In this document: positions 9,300 through 17,800 of the stretch, in pieces
How the letters are laid out: each line of letters starts with the position of its first letter
Numbering within the stretch: position 1 is the first letter of the stretch
NCBI GenBank assembly: GCA_002731275.1
Contig: PCBK01000038.1
Coordinates: 1-59,505 of the forward strand
Source: Deltaproteobacteria bacterium
GTDB lineage: Bacteria > Myxococcota_C > UBA6777
DNA length: 59,505 nt
Direction: 5' to 3'
Translations under genes and position numbers: made by a program
Notes under the pieces: generated by a model
Database searches by the model: none
Told to the model about the DNA's origin: nothing
Seen by the model: only the letters and a program-made list of their open reading frames with translations

Positions 9300-10175
9300 T
9301 TGCCACAACATCGCAAAGAGACCATCGAAGACTATCAGACACGCATCCTCAAGGTGCTCGTGCATATCCAAACCCACTTGGACGAGTTACCACAACGGGA
9401 TGAGCTCGCGTCGATCGCCTGTATGTCTCCCTTTCATTTTCATCGCATCTTCACCTCATTTGTCGGTGAACCACTCCACCAGTACATCAAGCGGTTGCGC
9501 CTAGAACGCGCTGCGAAGTGGTTGAGTAATGGCAGTGATTCGATTACGGACATTGCGCTGCGCACGGGATATGAAACACCTGCGGCGTTTGGGAAAGCCT
9601 TCAAACAACATTTTCAAACGACACCCTCACACTTTCGAGAACAACAACTCTCGTATCAATACGAGAACATCAACTTTTCTCTTCGTGTGAGGAAGGAGCT
9701 AACCATGACACCATCTATCCAAACTCTTCCGGAACAACGTGTGATGTTCGTACGCAAAACAGGCAGCTACCAAGACTCCTCGCCACAAGCATGGCAGGCG
9801 CTCTTTGGCTTCCTCGCAAAGAAGAATGTCCCCCTCCAATCTGTCGAAATGTTCGGCATCTCACACGACACACCGAGTGTGACTGAGCCCGATAAGCTTC
9901 GCTACGATGCCTGTGTCCCCGCTGCTGATGACTTCAAAGGAGAAGGGGAGGTCGGTGTGCAGACGATTGATGGTGGGACATTCGCCGTCTTTTTGCACAA
10001 AGGCAGCTACCAAAAACTCAATGAGACGTACAACAATATCTTCTCCGTGTGGTTGCCACAGAGCCAAAAAGAGCTGCGTGATGAACCTTGCTTTGAGAAG
10101 TATCTCAACAGTCTCTTCACGGTCCCCTCTGAAGATGATTTGCAAACGGAGATCTATGTCCCCATCAAGTCATAG
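9300..10175 (+). CDS. AraC-family regulator with GyrI-like effector domain
   Basis: 291 residues from a TTG at 9300, chosen because a perfect AGGAGG (9289-9294) lies five bases upstream and the protein then starts where AraC proteins of this class usually do. Residues about 10-115 hold two helix-turn-helix motifs (ELASIACMSPFHFHRIF; ITDIALRTGYETPAAFGKAF). Residues about 135-291 are a GyrI-like small-molecule binding domain. This is the Rob/SoxS-type architecture of ligand-responsive transcription activators. It is divergent from the STAND operon (201 bp apart), so it could regulate that operon, but nothing shows this. Its 3' end overlaps the convergent epimerase gene by 6 bp. Confidence 0.85.
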   Translation: MPQHRKETIEDYQTRILKVLVHIQTHLDELPQRDELASIACMSPFHFHRIFTSFVGEPLHQYIKRLRLERAAKWLSNGSDSITDIALRTGYETPAAFGKAFKQHFQTTPSHFREQQLSYQYENINFSLRVRKELTMTPSIQTLPEQRVMFVRKTGSYQDSSPQAWQALFGFLAKKNVPLQSVEMFGISHDTPSVTEPDKLRYDACVPAADDFKGEGEVGVQTIDGGTFAVFLHKGSYQKLNETYNNIFSVWLPQSQKELRDEPCFEKYLNSLFTVPSEDDLQTEIYVPIKS

Positions 10176-11699
10176 ATTTGGCTTGAAGGTCTTCTCTGAG
10201 TAACGTTTTTTGACGACAAAGGGGGTCTCATCTTTGGGGTGGAGAGGGTCCCAGACCTGGGCAAAGAATGGATCGCGTCTCGCGCGCTCGTACCCATTCC
10301 AGCTCTCACGTTCACAGACTGGACACCAATGACCACCTTCGAGGACCAACCGCGGACTGGCTTCGAAGGTGTGGTCAAAGGCACATTGAAACTGCAGCTT
10401 CTGTGTCCAATCCCCCACCTGCATATCATCAGACAGACACGTCCCACCTCGAAAAGTCGCCGCCTCCTTCATGTCCTGCAATCGCAAGGCATGCTCTGGT
10501 TGATCTTCGTCGTATCCGTGGTCGATATGGACGACCTTCTCGAAGTCCGGCTGTGTCCATTGATCGAGATGTGGGATAGCCTTCCATGCTTCGTAACTGC
10601 CCCAATAGGCTGCGATCTTCTCCTCCATATCCTGCTCAATAAAGCGGACCGTCCCGTGCGCTGTGCGGGCGAGCTTTAAGAAGTTCTTGTGCAAAAGACT
10701 CCCAAAGCCTTTTTTCCCACCAGGAAGTGACGTAAGCCCCTTCACCGCCCACTTTCCAAGCCCCATATTTTGCTCGAAGCAGTGATAGTGGTAGTCCAAC
10801 GTGTCACGACGGAAGTCGAAGAGGTCGTTGAGGACGTCGGAGTCGAGATAATATTGCCCGTGGAAGTTCCGCGTGGCATACCATTTGGAGTCCATCACAT
10901 CGGAGAGTTTTGAGAGTCCAAGACGCTGGAAGGAGTTTGTGTACATGTCATAGGCGTTGAGCTGACAGTCTTCACCGCCACCGATGTTGAAGATGTGCCC
11001 CCAAAATGTCTCGTCGAGTTGTTGTGTGCGTTCTTTGTAGCAGAGATTGCGCATCAGCCTTGCGGAGTCGCGGTCCGAGACGTATTCGAGGACGTTGTCG
11101 AGGCAGTTGTGGAAGATGATGGCGTCATAAGACTTGATCATGGCTGGTCCCATCATGCCGGTTTGACGAAGGCTCACCCAATGTGGCAACCCCGACTCGA
11201 TCAGGTAGCGCTCTGCGGCGACTTTGGAGACCGCGTAGTAGTCGTAGATGCTCGTCTTGATTGGATCTCCGATGCGTCCCCAGTGAATGGGAGGCATACG
11301 ATCTCCTGTCTCCGCGATCGTGCCGATATTCACGATCTTTGTCGTGTCTTGTTGTTTGCAGTCTTTGACGGCGTTGACGATGTTGTACATCGCGCCAAAG
11401 TTGATCTGCACAGCCTTTTCGGGTTCATAGTCGGCAGCAGGAGATACAAACGCGCCCATATGAAGGATAAGATCGCAGCCTTCGACACATCGTCTGACGT
11501 CGTCGTATGAACGCAGATCACCCCAGTGGATCTCGACGCCGTTCATCTTTTTGAAAGGTTTAAGTTTTTTTCGGTCTTGTTTGGTGGGTAAGGCGAGCAG
11601 TACGAGTTGAAGTTCATCGCGCTCCTTGAGCAACGCCTGAAAGGTTAAGAAGCCCATCGCACCTGTTGCACCTGTCAAAAAGACCCTGTACTTTGTCAT
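10170..11699 (-). CDS. Extended SDR (NAD-dependent epimerase) with C-terminal zinc-ribbon-like tail
   Basis: 509 residues, well above the roughly 310-350 of usual extended short-chain dehydrogenases. The N-terminus has the nucleotide-binding TGATGAMG (9-16), and YYAVSK near residue 160 is the catalytic Tyr-x-x-x-Lys. Residues about 330-509 are an extra region that ends in an FQCAFDHTF ... GGHWCPVCE segment, with three cysteines and histidines spaced like a zinc ribbon. The substrate is not evident; a nucleotide-sugar or lipid-linked substrate is possible. AGAGG precedes the ATG. Its last 6 bp overlap the end of the AraC gene. Confidence 0.8.
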   Translation of the reverse strand: MTKYRVFLTGATGAMGFLTFQALLKERDELQLVLLALPTKQDRKKLKPFKKMNGVEIHWGDLRSYDDVRRCVEGCDLILHMGAFVSPAADYEPEKAVQINFGAMYNIVNAVKDCKQQDTTKIVNIGTIAETGDRMPPIHWGRIGDPIKTSIYDYYAVSKVAAERYLIESGLPHWVSLRQTGMMGPAMIKSYDAIIFHNCLDNVLEYVSDRDSARLMRNLCYKERTQQLDETFWGHIFNIGGGEDCQLNAYDMYTNSFQRLGLSKLSDVMDSKWYATRNFHGQYYLDSDVLNDLFDFRRDTLDYHYHCFEQNMGLGKWAVKGLTSLPGGKKGFGSLLHKNFLKLARTAHGTVRFIEQDMEEKIAAYWGSYEAWKAIPHLDQWTQPDFEKVVHIDHGYDEDQPEHALRLQDMKEAATFRGGTCLSDDMQVGDWTQKLQFQCAFDHTFEASPRLVLEGGHWCPVCERESWNGYERARRDPFFAQVWDPLHPKDETPFVVKKRYSEKTFKPNL

Positions 11700-11785
11700 C
11701 CAACCAACCTCTTATCTATATGTCGAAATCTGAAGAGGTCTCATTGTATCGGTTGTGAAGCTGTTTGTGGGTTTTTTTTCCAGGC

Positions 11786-12838
11786 TCAAGAGGGGATAAT
11801 GTGGACTTTCAAGGCGTTGTCGAGGGGTTCAAACTCGATCTGGACGTGGGGAAGGAAGTGTTTGATGATATCGGCGTTGGTCTCCAAGTGACCAGATCGT
11901 GTCGTCGTCGTAAATTGTGAGGGGCTTGTCGCCATCGCGAGAGGGAGCAACATCTGATCAGAGGCGTGTTCATCAAGGACAGCGTCTGTCTCCAAAAACG
12001 CTAAGACCTGACGTGCGGCGTCTTTGCCGACTTCTTCTGCTGGGAGGCCTTTACGGCCAAAGGCGTCAAAGCCAGCTTTTAACGTACCAGACGTCAAGAA
12101 GACCCCACAATATGCGCTGATCGAGGCCGAAGGTGGTGTCAAAATGACCTGCTCGATCTCGACATCCAGATGTTGAAGCTCCGCTTCGACCTGCGCGGCC
12201 ATCCGTCTCGCGACGTCAGGCTGTGGTTTCCGCTTGTTTTTGGGATGGGCGAACATCGACACGATACGGATCTTGGAGAGCGGTGGGCGTGTGAGCCATT
12301 CGACGCCGTGAGCTGTCTGCCCTGCAGGGATCTCTGCGCGAATGACACCACCACCTTTGGGATAGACTCCGACCTTGTCGAGCGCAACATCGACCTGCAT
12401 TCCTGTCTGTCTGAGCAGCGGTTGCCAGACCTCTTCGAGATAGGGGAAGCTCGGCGCGCGATCGTTGTGTGTGCCGCCTTCGAGGGTGAGGACGCCGCCC
12501 TCGTCACCTTTGGCCATTGGGTAGAACAGCGCGTGCAGGAGCAGAGACGTCGCGCCGGCTGTCCCGATGGAGATCGTATGATCACCACCTTCCCAATGTG
12601 TCGGATGAAAGGTCAACTCAGCGCTGCCAACCTTGCCACCCTCCAGCGTCGCCTCTGAGAGACGCGCGAGGGCTTGTGCGACGGTCAGGTGTTGTGGACG
12701 AAGACCGGGCTTGTCCCTGTTTGCGCGGATGTTGATGACCTTGAGGGACTGCCGAAGGATGACAGACAGAGACAAACTCGTGCGCAGTATCTGTCCGCCA
12801 CCTTCGCCCTGGTTACCTTGAATGATGATGTCTTGCAT
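11786..12838 (-). CDS. rtcA: RNA 3'-terminal phosphate cyclase
   Basis: 350 residues from the ATG at 12838. The enzyme uses ATP to convert RNA 3'-phosphate ends to 2',3'-cyclic phosphates in the cytoplasm. The family signature GNQGEGGGQILRTSLSLS (8-25) is present, as are HLTVAQAL and the late EHASDQMLLPLA, whose His (about 291) aligns with the adenylated histidine of RtcA. The length matches the family (about 340). The ATG shares a base with the stop of the upstream protease gene (TAATG), so translation is coupled. No rtcB or RtcR regulator is present here, unlike the enterobacterial rtc locus. Confidence 0.93.
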   Translation of the reverse strand: MQDIIIQGNQGEGGGQILRTSLSLSVILRQSLKVINIRANRDKPGLRPQHLTVAQALARLSEATLEGGKVGSAELTFHPTHWEGGDHTISIGTAGATSLLLHALFYPMAKGDEGGVLTLEGGTHNDRAPSFPYLEEVWQPLLRQTGMQVDVALDKVGVYPKGGGVIRAEIPAGQTAHGVEWLTRPPLSKIRIVSMFAHPKNKRKPQPDVARRMAAQVEAELQHLDVEIEQVILTPPSASISAYCGVFLTSGTLKAGFDAFGRKGLPAEEVGKDAARQVLAFLETDAVLDEHASDQMLLPLAMATSPSQFTTTTRSGHLETNADIIKHFLPHVQIEFEPLDNALKVHIIPS

Positions 12839-15800
12839 TACCACATGTACCAGCGGTTGTTGTGTTTGCGGAGCTTCCAGTAGTAGAACTTGACCTTGCC
12901 GTACCCAAAGCGAGCTTTGAAATAGTAGCGCGCGATCTGACCGTGTTTTGGATGCTTTGCCCACTTGATGTTGACACGCGATGAGGGGAAGTAGGCGAAG
13001 CGCCCTTTACTGAGTGCAAAGGAGAGGTTTCGGAATATGCGACGATAGCGAGCCTTGTTACCTCTTGGATCGTGGATGGACATCCACAACTTGAGGTCGC
13101 CTCTGTAAATGGACTTGATCGCGGCTGCGGCGAGCTTGATGATCGCTGCGCGGTCACTCGCGGTGCCTTTTCCGCCACCAAAATTTCCACCGATCCGCTT
13201 GCGTTTGGACAGACGTGTGGGACGCATCCCTTTTTTGGCGCGTTTGAGGCTGAGCAGGTACATGCTCAGCACGAGTTTGGGGGAGACGCGCTTTTTGTAG
13301 AGGAAGCGAGCGGTCCGTTTGCTGATGACTGTCGGGGTGCTCTTGAACAGGCGCCAGAGCATCTCCGTTGACCATCGTGGGATGGGTCGAAAGAGGACAA
13401 AAAACAGCTCAATCGTCGAGAGCCCTCTGGGTTTGAGCTTGCTGTAGAGCTTGTTGAGGCGTTTTTTGGTTTTGCCTTCTTTGACGATGAAGCGGAGCAT
13501 CTTGATCAGCCCGTATGCAAGGCCTGTGTACCCTTTGCGCTTGGCTTCGAGTGCGAGGCGGATCCCTGCGCGGCCTGCGTAGGACGTGCGGGTGTGGTCG
13601 CTGAGCAGCTTGCCCCACAAGCCCCACAGCAACTTGTCCGCCGACTTTCTTGGCAGGTTGCGTCGCGCGAGGAGCCCACCGAGGTAAAGGGCGAAGGCGT
13701 GTGGGTCGACGTGTTTGATCATACAGATGCGGAAGTATTTCAGGAATGTCTTCCACGCAGGCTTGACCTGTCTTTTGCTGATGTAGGCGAGCATCATCGC
13801 GCGATAGACGTCTGGTTCGAGGGGGTGTTGCTTGGCGATGGTGTTGAGTCGGCTGATGGCGTCTTCGTATTGCTTGAGGTAGACGTAGCCCATCGCCTCA
13901 CCGAGCTTGGCTTCGAGGTTGGAGGGGTCGATTTGAAGTGCCTGTCGATACGCTTGTTGTCCCTCAAAGTAGCGTTTGGCGCTGTAAAGAATCCAACCTC
14001 TCGTGCTGTGTCCGATGGGGAGGAGGCTACCAGCGAGTTCGATCACGGAGTAGGCGTCGTTGAGGGCGAGGTTGTACTTTTTCTGTTTGTTGTACATCTG
14101 TGCGCGGAGCAGGTATGTCGACCACTTGTTGGGGTCAGCTTTGAGCATTTTGCTGATCAGATAGCGTGTGGTCATCCACTCTTTTTGGGAGATGGTGATC
14201 TGGGCGAGGAGCTGCATCAGACGTGGGTGTGCGAGGTCTCTCTTGAGGCCACGATCGGCCCAGCGGCGAGCGACTTTCATGTACTTGTCGCGCTTGTCGT
14301 TGTGGTACTTGTGCGCGCGGCGTGTGTAAAGCGTCGCGAGTTGAGCGTAGGCTGGGATAAAGGAAGGTTTTTTCTTGATCACACGCAAAAACGCGCGTTT
14401 GGCTGGAGCGTATTGACCTTTGGACAGCCACTTGGAGCCCAGCTCGTACCACTGCAAGTGAGTGAGCTTGTCTTGTGGATAATCCACATAATCAGGGAAG
14501 AATTGCCACGCGAGATTGATCGGGAGGGCGTAGTAGTAGCCGAGTCCCATCGCCGGGCGGGGGAGGCGTTTATCGAAGATCCCGACCCACGTATTGATAC
14601 CGATGACACCACCTGTGTGGACATCGAGGAGGGGGCCACCACTGTTACCACCTGCGACCTTTGCCGTGTGTTGGATTTCGTTGACCATACGATCACCCAT
14701 GCGGACAAAGCGAGAGATACGACCTGTTGTGGCGGTGATATCTTCGTTACCGAGGTTTTGGATGCCGCTGCCTTCGAGGGGGAAGCCCATCGCGATGACT
14801 GTGTCACCGAGCATCGCGCTCTTGATCGGCCTGAGCTTCACAGGTTGGTAGGTGCCGGGCGTCTTGATCTTGAGCAGGGCGATATCGACGTGTTGCAGGA
14901 TGTATTTGACGCTGATGCGACCGGTCTTGCTGTCGATGGTGCGAGAACGTCGCCACTGTGGATACTTAAAGTGGGCTGCGACACAACGGGCTTCGACGCT
15001 CTTGAGACCAGTGCTGCGATCCCAGTTGAGGATATATTTTGAGTATGGCTTGCCTGTCGTGCGGTTGATCGCGACGTGGTGGTTGGTCAGGACATAGCCA
15101 TTCTTGGTGATGACGAAGCCTGTCCCTGACGCGACGAAGGATTTTTTGCCTTTGCGTTTGCGCAAGACGCTGATGCTGACGACGCTCTTTGTGTTCTTTT
15201 GGATCAGCGATTGAACAGAGGCTTCACGTTGAAGGCGCTTTTTTCTGTGGTGTTTGAGCGGATCGAGGAAGGCGAAAGAGGAGAGATGTTTGTCGACCTG
15301 CTTGGCGAAGGCTTTGAATTTGGATGGCTTGGCAAAGTAGGCGACTTGGATGATTGTATTTTTGTGTCGGACAAAGGTCCACTTGGCGCGTAACTCGTTG
15401 GTGTGCGTTTGTTCTTTTCCTTCGAGCAGGACATCAAGCGCCTTTTTCTTCTGGAATGTTGTGGCGGTTAGAGGTTTGATCTCACCGACTTTTGGTTCGG
15501 AGCCGAGATACTCTTGTAGAGCGAAGAGGGAGATCTGTTTGAGCGAGCGCGTCAGCAAGAAGCGGTCGTTGTGTGGGAGGTAGGAGATGGTGATCGCGAT
15601 GCCGCGTTTGAGTCGACGAATATGAGGTTCTGCATCGGGGGTGATGTAGACGTCGAGGTCACCACCGTCTGGGTTGACATCTTCGTAGACATTCCATCCT
15701 TTGGGGATTTTGAGGGAATAGTAGTGTCCGATGTGGGTGTAAACGCGATTGGCTGGCAATGTGACGAGCGTGCCTTTGCGATTGGCGATGCGTTTTTTGC

Positions 15801-16551
15801 GTGGTGAGAGCGGCGCGGCGTGTGTGCGCTGTGTACCCCAACGTGTGACCTTTGGGGGTTGCTTTGTGTTGGTTGAGGGGGTGGGTTTTGTGCGGGTCTG
15901 TGGTGGTGTGCGTCGAGCGGGTGAAGGGGGCTCAAAGGGAAAGCTCGGTACGAGCGGGAGGTCTTTGAGCAGCTTGTTGGGATCGTCTTTGGGGCGTGGT
16001 GTCGGAGGTTGTCTTCGCACAGGTGGGGTGGGTTTTGTGCGGACGCCAGGTTTTTTTTGCTTGAGCTGGTGCAGGAGTTTGAGCAAGGACATGGGCAGGC
16101 CAAGTCGGCTCAACTGGAGGATCGTGAAGGTGCCAAATTGTTGCTTGACGATGCCTCTCTTTGTGAGCTGTGCGCGCATCCAGGCGGTGGGTTTTTTTTG
16201 TTTGAGCCAACGCTGCATTTCGCTGAGAGAGACGGGCTTGCTGGTGACTGCTTTTTTGATCCCCATCATCCGTATGATCGCGATGGAGAATCCTTCTTTG
16301 CGTAGCTTGAGCACTTGTTTGGGGGTCAGCGCAAACTTTCCGGTCATGCCAGACTTTTTGATCTCATCGACGAGTTGTGTGTCGCTGTATCCGACTTGTT
16401 TGAGCACGATCAGGTCTTGAAGTTGTAGCTTTTTGGCGTGCGCGTGGGTGTAGGGGAGTGCGATACCTGCGGTCAAAATAGCCAAAAAGAGCAGGAGATG
16501 CCACGAAGCACCTCGCCAGCTTTTTGGACTGATCTTGCTTTGGTTTTCCAT
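12838..16551 (-). CDS. Secreted HtrA-like serine protease with large C-terminal TPR region
   Basis: 1237 residues. A signal peptide (about 13-38) precedes repeated helical units (about 45-165) of the pattern VGYSDTQLVDEIKKSG ... LTPKQVLKL. A Pro/Thr/Lys-rich linker (about 165-265) and a PsbP/DUF1795-like domain (about 270-430) follow. The trypsin-like domain (about 450-660) has His492 (TNHHVA), Asp556 (VDIALL) and Ser637 (GGNSGGPL), the complete S1C triad of DegP/HtrA proteases. The remainder to about 1000 is TPR-like, and the end is an unassigned basic domain. No PDZ domain is visible, so the TPRs may do the substrate recognition. AAAGGAG precedes the ATG. It acts in the periplasm or outside the cell, and is co-transcribed with rtcA. 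Confidence 0.85.
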   Translation of the reverse strand: MENQSKISPKSWRGASWHLLLFLAILTAGIALPYTHAHAKKLQLQDLIVLKQVGYSDTQLVDEIKKSGMTGKFALTPKQVLKLRKEGFSIAIIRMMGIKKAVTSKPVSLSEMQRWLKQKKPTAWMRAQLTKRGIVKQQFGTFTILQLSRLGLPMSLLKLLHQLKQKKPGVRTKPTPPVRRQPPTPRPKDDPNKLLKDLPLVPSFPFEPPSPARRTPPQTRTKPTPSTNTKQPPKVTRWGTQRTHAAPLSPRKKRIANRKGTLVTLPANRVYTHIGHYYSLKIPKGWNVYEDVNPDGGDLDVYITPDAEPHIRRLKRGIAITISYLPHNDRFLLTRSLKQISLFALQEYLGSEPKVGEIKPLTATTFQKKKALDVLLEGKEQTHTNELRAKWTFVRHKNTIIQVAYFAKPSKFKAFAKQVDKHLSSFAFLDPLKHHRKKRLQREASVQSLIQKNTKSVVSISVLRKRKGKKSFVASGTGFVITKNGYVLTNHHVAINRTTGKPYSKYILNWDRSTGLKSVEARCVAAHFKYPQWRRSRTIDSKTGRISVKYILQHVDIALLKIKTPGTYQPVKLRPIKSAMLGDTVIAMGFPLEGSGIQNLGNEDITATTGRISRFVRMGDRMVNEIQHTAKVAGGNSGGPLLDVHTGGVIGINTWVGIFDKRLPRPAMGLGYYYALPINLAWQFFPDYVDYPQDKLTHLQWYELGSKWLSKGQYAPAKRAFLRVIKKKPSFIPAYAQLATLYTRRAHKYHNDKRDKYMKVARRWADRGLKRDLAHPRLMQLLAQITISQKEWMTTRYLISKMLKADPNKWSTYLLRAQMYNKQKKYNLALNDAYSVIELAGSLLPIGHSTRGWILYSAKRYFEGQQAYRQALQIDPSNLEAKLGEAMGYVYLKQYEDAISRLNTIAKQHPLEPDVYRAMMLAYISKRQVKPAWKTFLKYFRICMIKHVDPHAFALYLGGLLARRNLPRKSADKLLWGLWGKLLSDHTRTSYAGRAGIRLALEAKRKGYTGLAYGLIKMLRFIVKEGKTKKRLNKLYSKLKPRGLSTIELFFVLFRPIPRWSTEMLWRLFKSTPTVISKRTARFLYKKRVSPKLVLSMYLLSLKRAKKGMRPTRLSKRKRIGGNFGGGKGTASDRAAIIKLAAAAIKSIYRGDLKLWMSIHDPRGNKARYRRIFRNLSFALSKGRFAYFPSSRVNIKWAKHPKHGQIARYYFKARFGYGKVKFYYWKLRKHNNRWYMW

Positions 16552-16886
16552 CTGATTCTCCTTTGAGAGCAGTCACATGCATGAGTAAACCCCCTCTCGC
16601 TCTCACGCACGTGAAAAGCTGGGGGACTTGATGTAGTGGGTGGTCTCTTTCTAGCACAAATCAACACACCAAAACAGGAAAATATTCTCCCGGGCTCTCC
16701 AAAAATAGGGCTGTTACAAACCATTTATGAACTTGTGTGTAACAAAACTCTCTTGTATAAAGTCATAAATAAGGGCAAAAAAGCTCATGGATGTAAGAAT
16801 GTTCGTCTGGTGGGAGAGGTGTGTTGGGAAAGTGACACGCTTTGCTCGTCGTTCAACTTTTTGTTTGTTTGAATTTGGATGTATGG
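16552..16886. other. Divergent intergenic region between protease and sigma-factor genes
   Basis: 335 bp without a convincing gene. It should hold the promoters of the protease (leftward) and the ECF sigma operon (rightward). I see no clear -35/-10 pair or operator; an AT-rich stretch at about 16700-16780 is the likeliest promoter site. Confidence 0.4.
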
Positions 16887-17483
16887 ATGCAAAACGAAGA
16901 ACAATTGCTCGAAGGACTAAGGCGTGGGGACAATGCGGCTTATTCCGAGTTGCTTCGTGTTTATGGACCGACGTTGCTTGGGTATGCCACGCGCTTGATC
17001 GGTAACCGCGACGACGCTGAAGAGGCTGTACAAGAAGCCATCGTGAGTATCATTGGCCACATCAATCGCTTTGAAGGGCGTTGCAGTCTTCGTAGCTGGC
17101 TCTTTCGAATCGTTCACCACAAGTCTGTCGATCAACTTCGTCGTGGAGCGCGTTATGTCACCGTCTCCGAGGACAACGATCCACTCGAAGACAAATTTAC
17201 CCGATTGGGTAAATGGGCTGAGGATGTGTACGCCTGGGAAAATTCTCCCGAAGCCCAGGTCGACGCGAGGCAGATGCTTGAGATCGTCCACCGCAAGATG
17301 AACGATCTTCCTCACAATTATCGTCAGATGTTGTTGCTGCGTGAAGTCTACCAGCTCGACACCCCTGAGATTTGTGAGATCCTCGATGTGACGCCTGTCC
17401 ACGCGCGTGTCATGTTGCACCGGGCGAGACAGGCTCTCTATCAAGCCGTTGAAACGTACAGAAAACAAAGGGGGTCCACATGA
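16887..17483 (+). CDS. ECF-type RNA polymerase sigma factor
   Basis: 198 residues from the ATG at 16887, where the family alignment begins; an upstream ATG at 16842 would add an unrelated hydrophobic leader. Region 2 is LLRVYGPTLLGYATRLIGNRDDAEEAVQEA with the RSWLFRIVHHKSVDQLRR helix. Region 4 is LPHNYRQMLLLREVYQLDTPEICEILDVTPVHARVMLHRARQAL, the DNA-binding helix-turn-helix. Its stop codon overlaps the next gene (ATGA), which encodes a zinc-finger anti-sigma candidate, the classical arrangement for stress-responsive ECF factors. The signal sensed is unknown. Confidence 0.92.
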   Translation: MQNEEQLLEGLRRGDNAAYSELLRVYGPTLLGYATRLIGNRDDAEEAVQEAIVSIIGHINRFEGRCSLRSWLFRIVHHKSVDQLRRGARYVTVSEDNDPLEDKFTRLGKWAEDVYAWENSPEAQVDARQMLEIVHRKMNDLPHNYRQMLLLREVYQLDTPEICEILDVTPVHARVMLHRARQALYQAVETYRKQRGST

Positions 17484-17725
17484 AGATGATATTTCAGTGC
17501 AAGACTGCCATTGGGTTTCTCAGTGAGATCGTCGATGGCAGAGCGTCGTTTTGGCAACGTGTCCAGTTTTACATGCACTTGATGATGTGCGGAAAGTGTC
17601 GACTGTACTTTCGACAATTTAAAGAGGTCAAAGCGCTCGCCGAACAAGATCCCTTCCCGATCGACAAACTCCCAGACGATTTTTTTGAGGTGATGGAGGA
17701 CTCCATGCAGTCGAGAAAAAGCTAA
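17480..17725 (+). CDS. Small soluble zinc-finger anti-sigma factor candidate
   Basis: 81 residues. The HLMMCGKC segment (about residues 33-40) fits the HxxxCxxC zinc motif of ZAS-type anti-sigma factors such as RsrA/ChrR, and the start overlaps the sigma-factor stop by 4 bp (ATGA). There is no membrane segment, so it should act in the cytoplasm, perhaps as a redox or metal sensor that releases the sigma factor when zinc is lost. The protein is as short as the minimal ZAS domain. Assignment rests on the motif and the coupling, not on overall similarity. Confidence 0.7.
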   Translation: MKMIFQCKTAIGFLSEIVDGRASFWQRVQFYMHLMMCGKCRLYFRQFKEVKALAEQDPFPIDKLPDDFFEVMEDSMQSRKS

Positions 17726-17734
17726 GTTTTTCTC
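17713..17734 (+). terminator. A/T-stem hairpin at end of sigma operon
   Basis: GAGAAAAA (17713-17720) pairs with TTTTTCTC (17727-17734) around GCTAAG. The stem overlaps the stop codon of the anti-sigma gene. The weak A/T stem and the lack of a following T-run make termination uncertain. Confidence 0.35.
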
Positions 17735-17800
17735 ACGACTGGAGCGGCAGGGATTGATTGAGGGGGAGAGAGTATAGGCGCTGTGGTGGGGGAGAGCGGA

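Noticed and set aside
9099-9377. N-terminal extension of the AAA ATPase to 9377
   Set aside because: The added 93 residues show no similarity to AAA ATPases, overlap the divergent regulator start, and the ATG at 9098 has a proper TGGAG site.
13594-15042. 482-codon open frame antisense to the protease gene
   Set aside because: It overlaps the intact protease domain in full and encodes no known motif, so it is a shadow of that gene.
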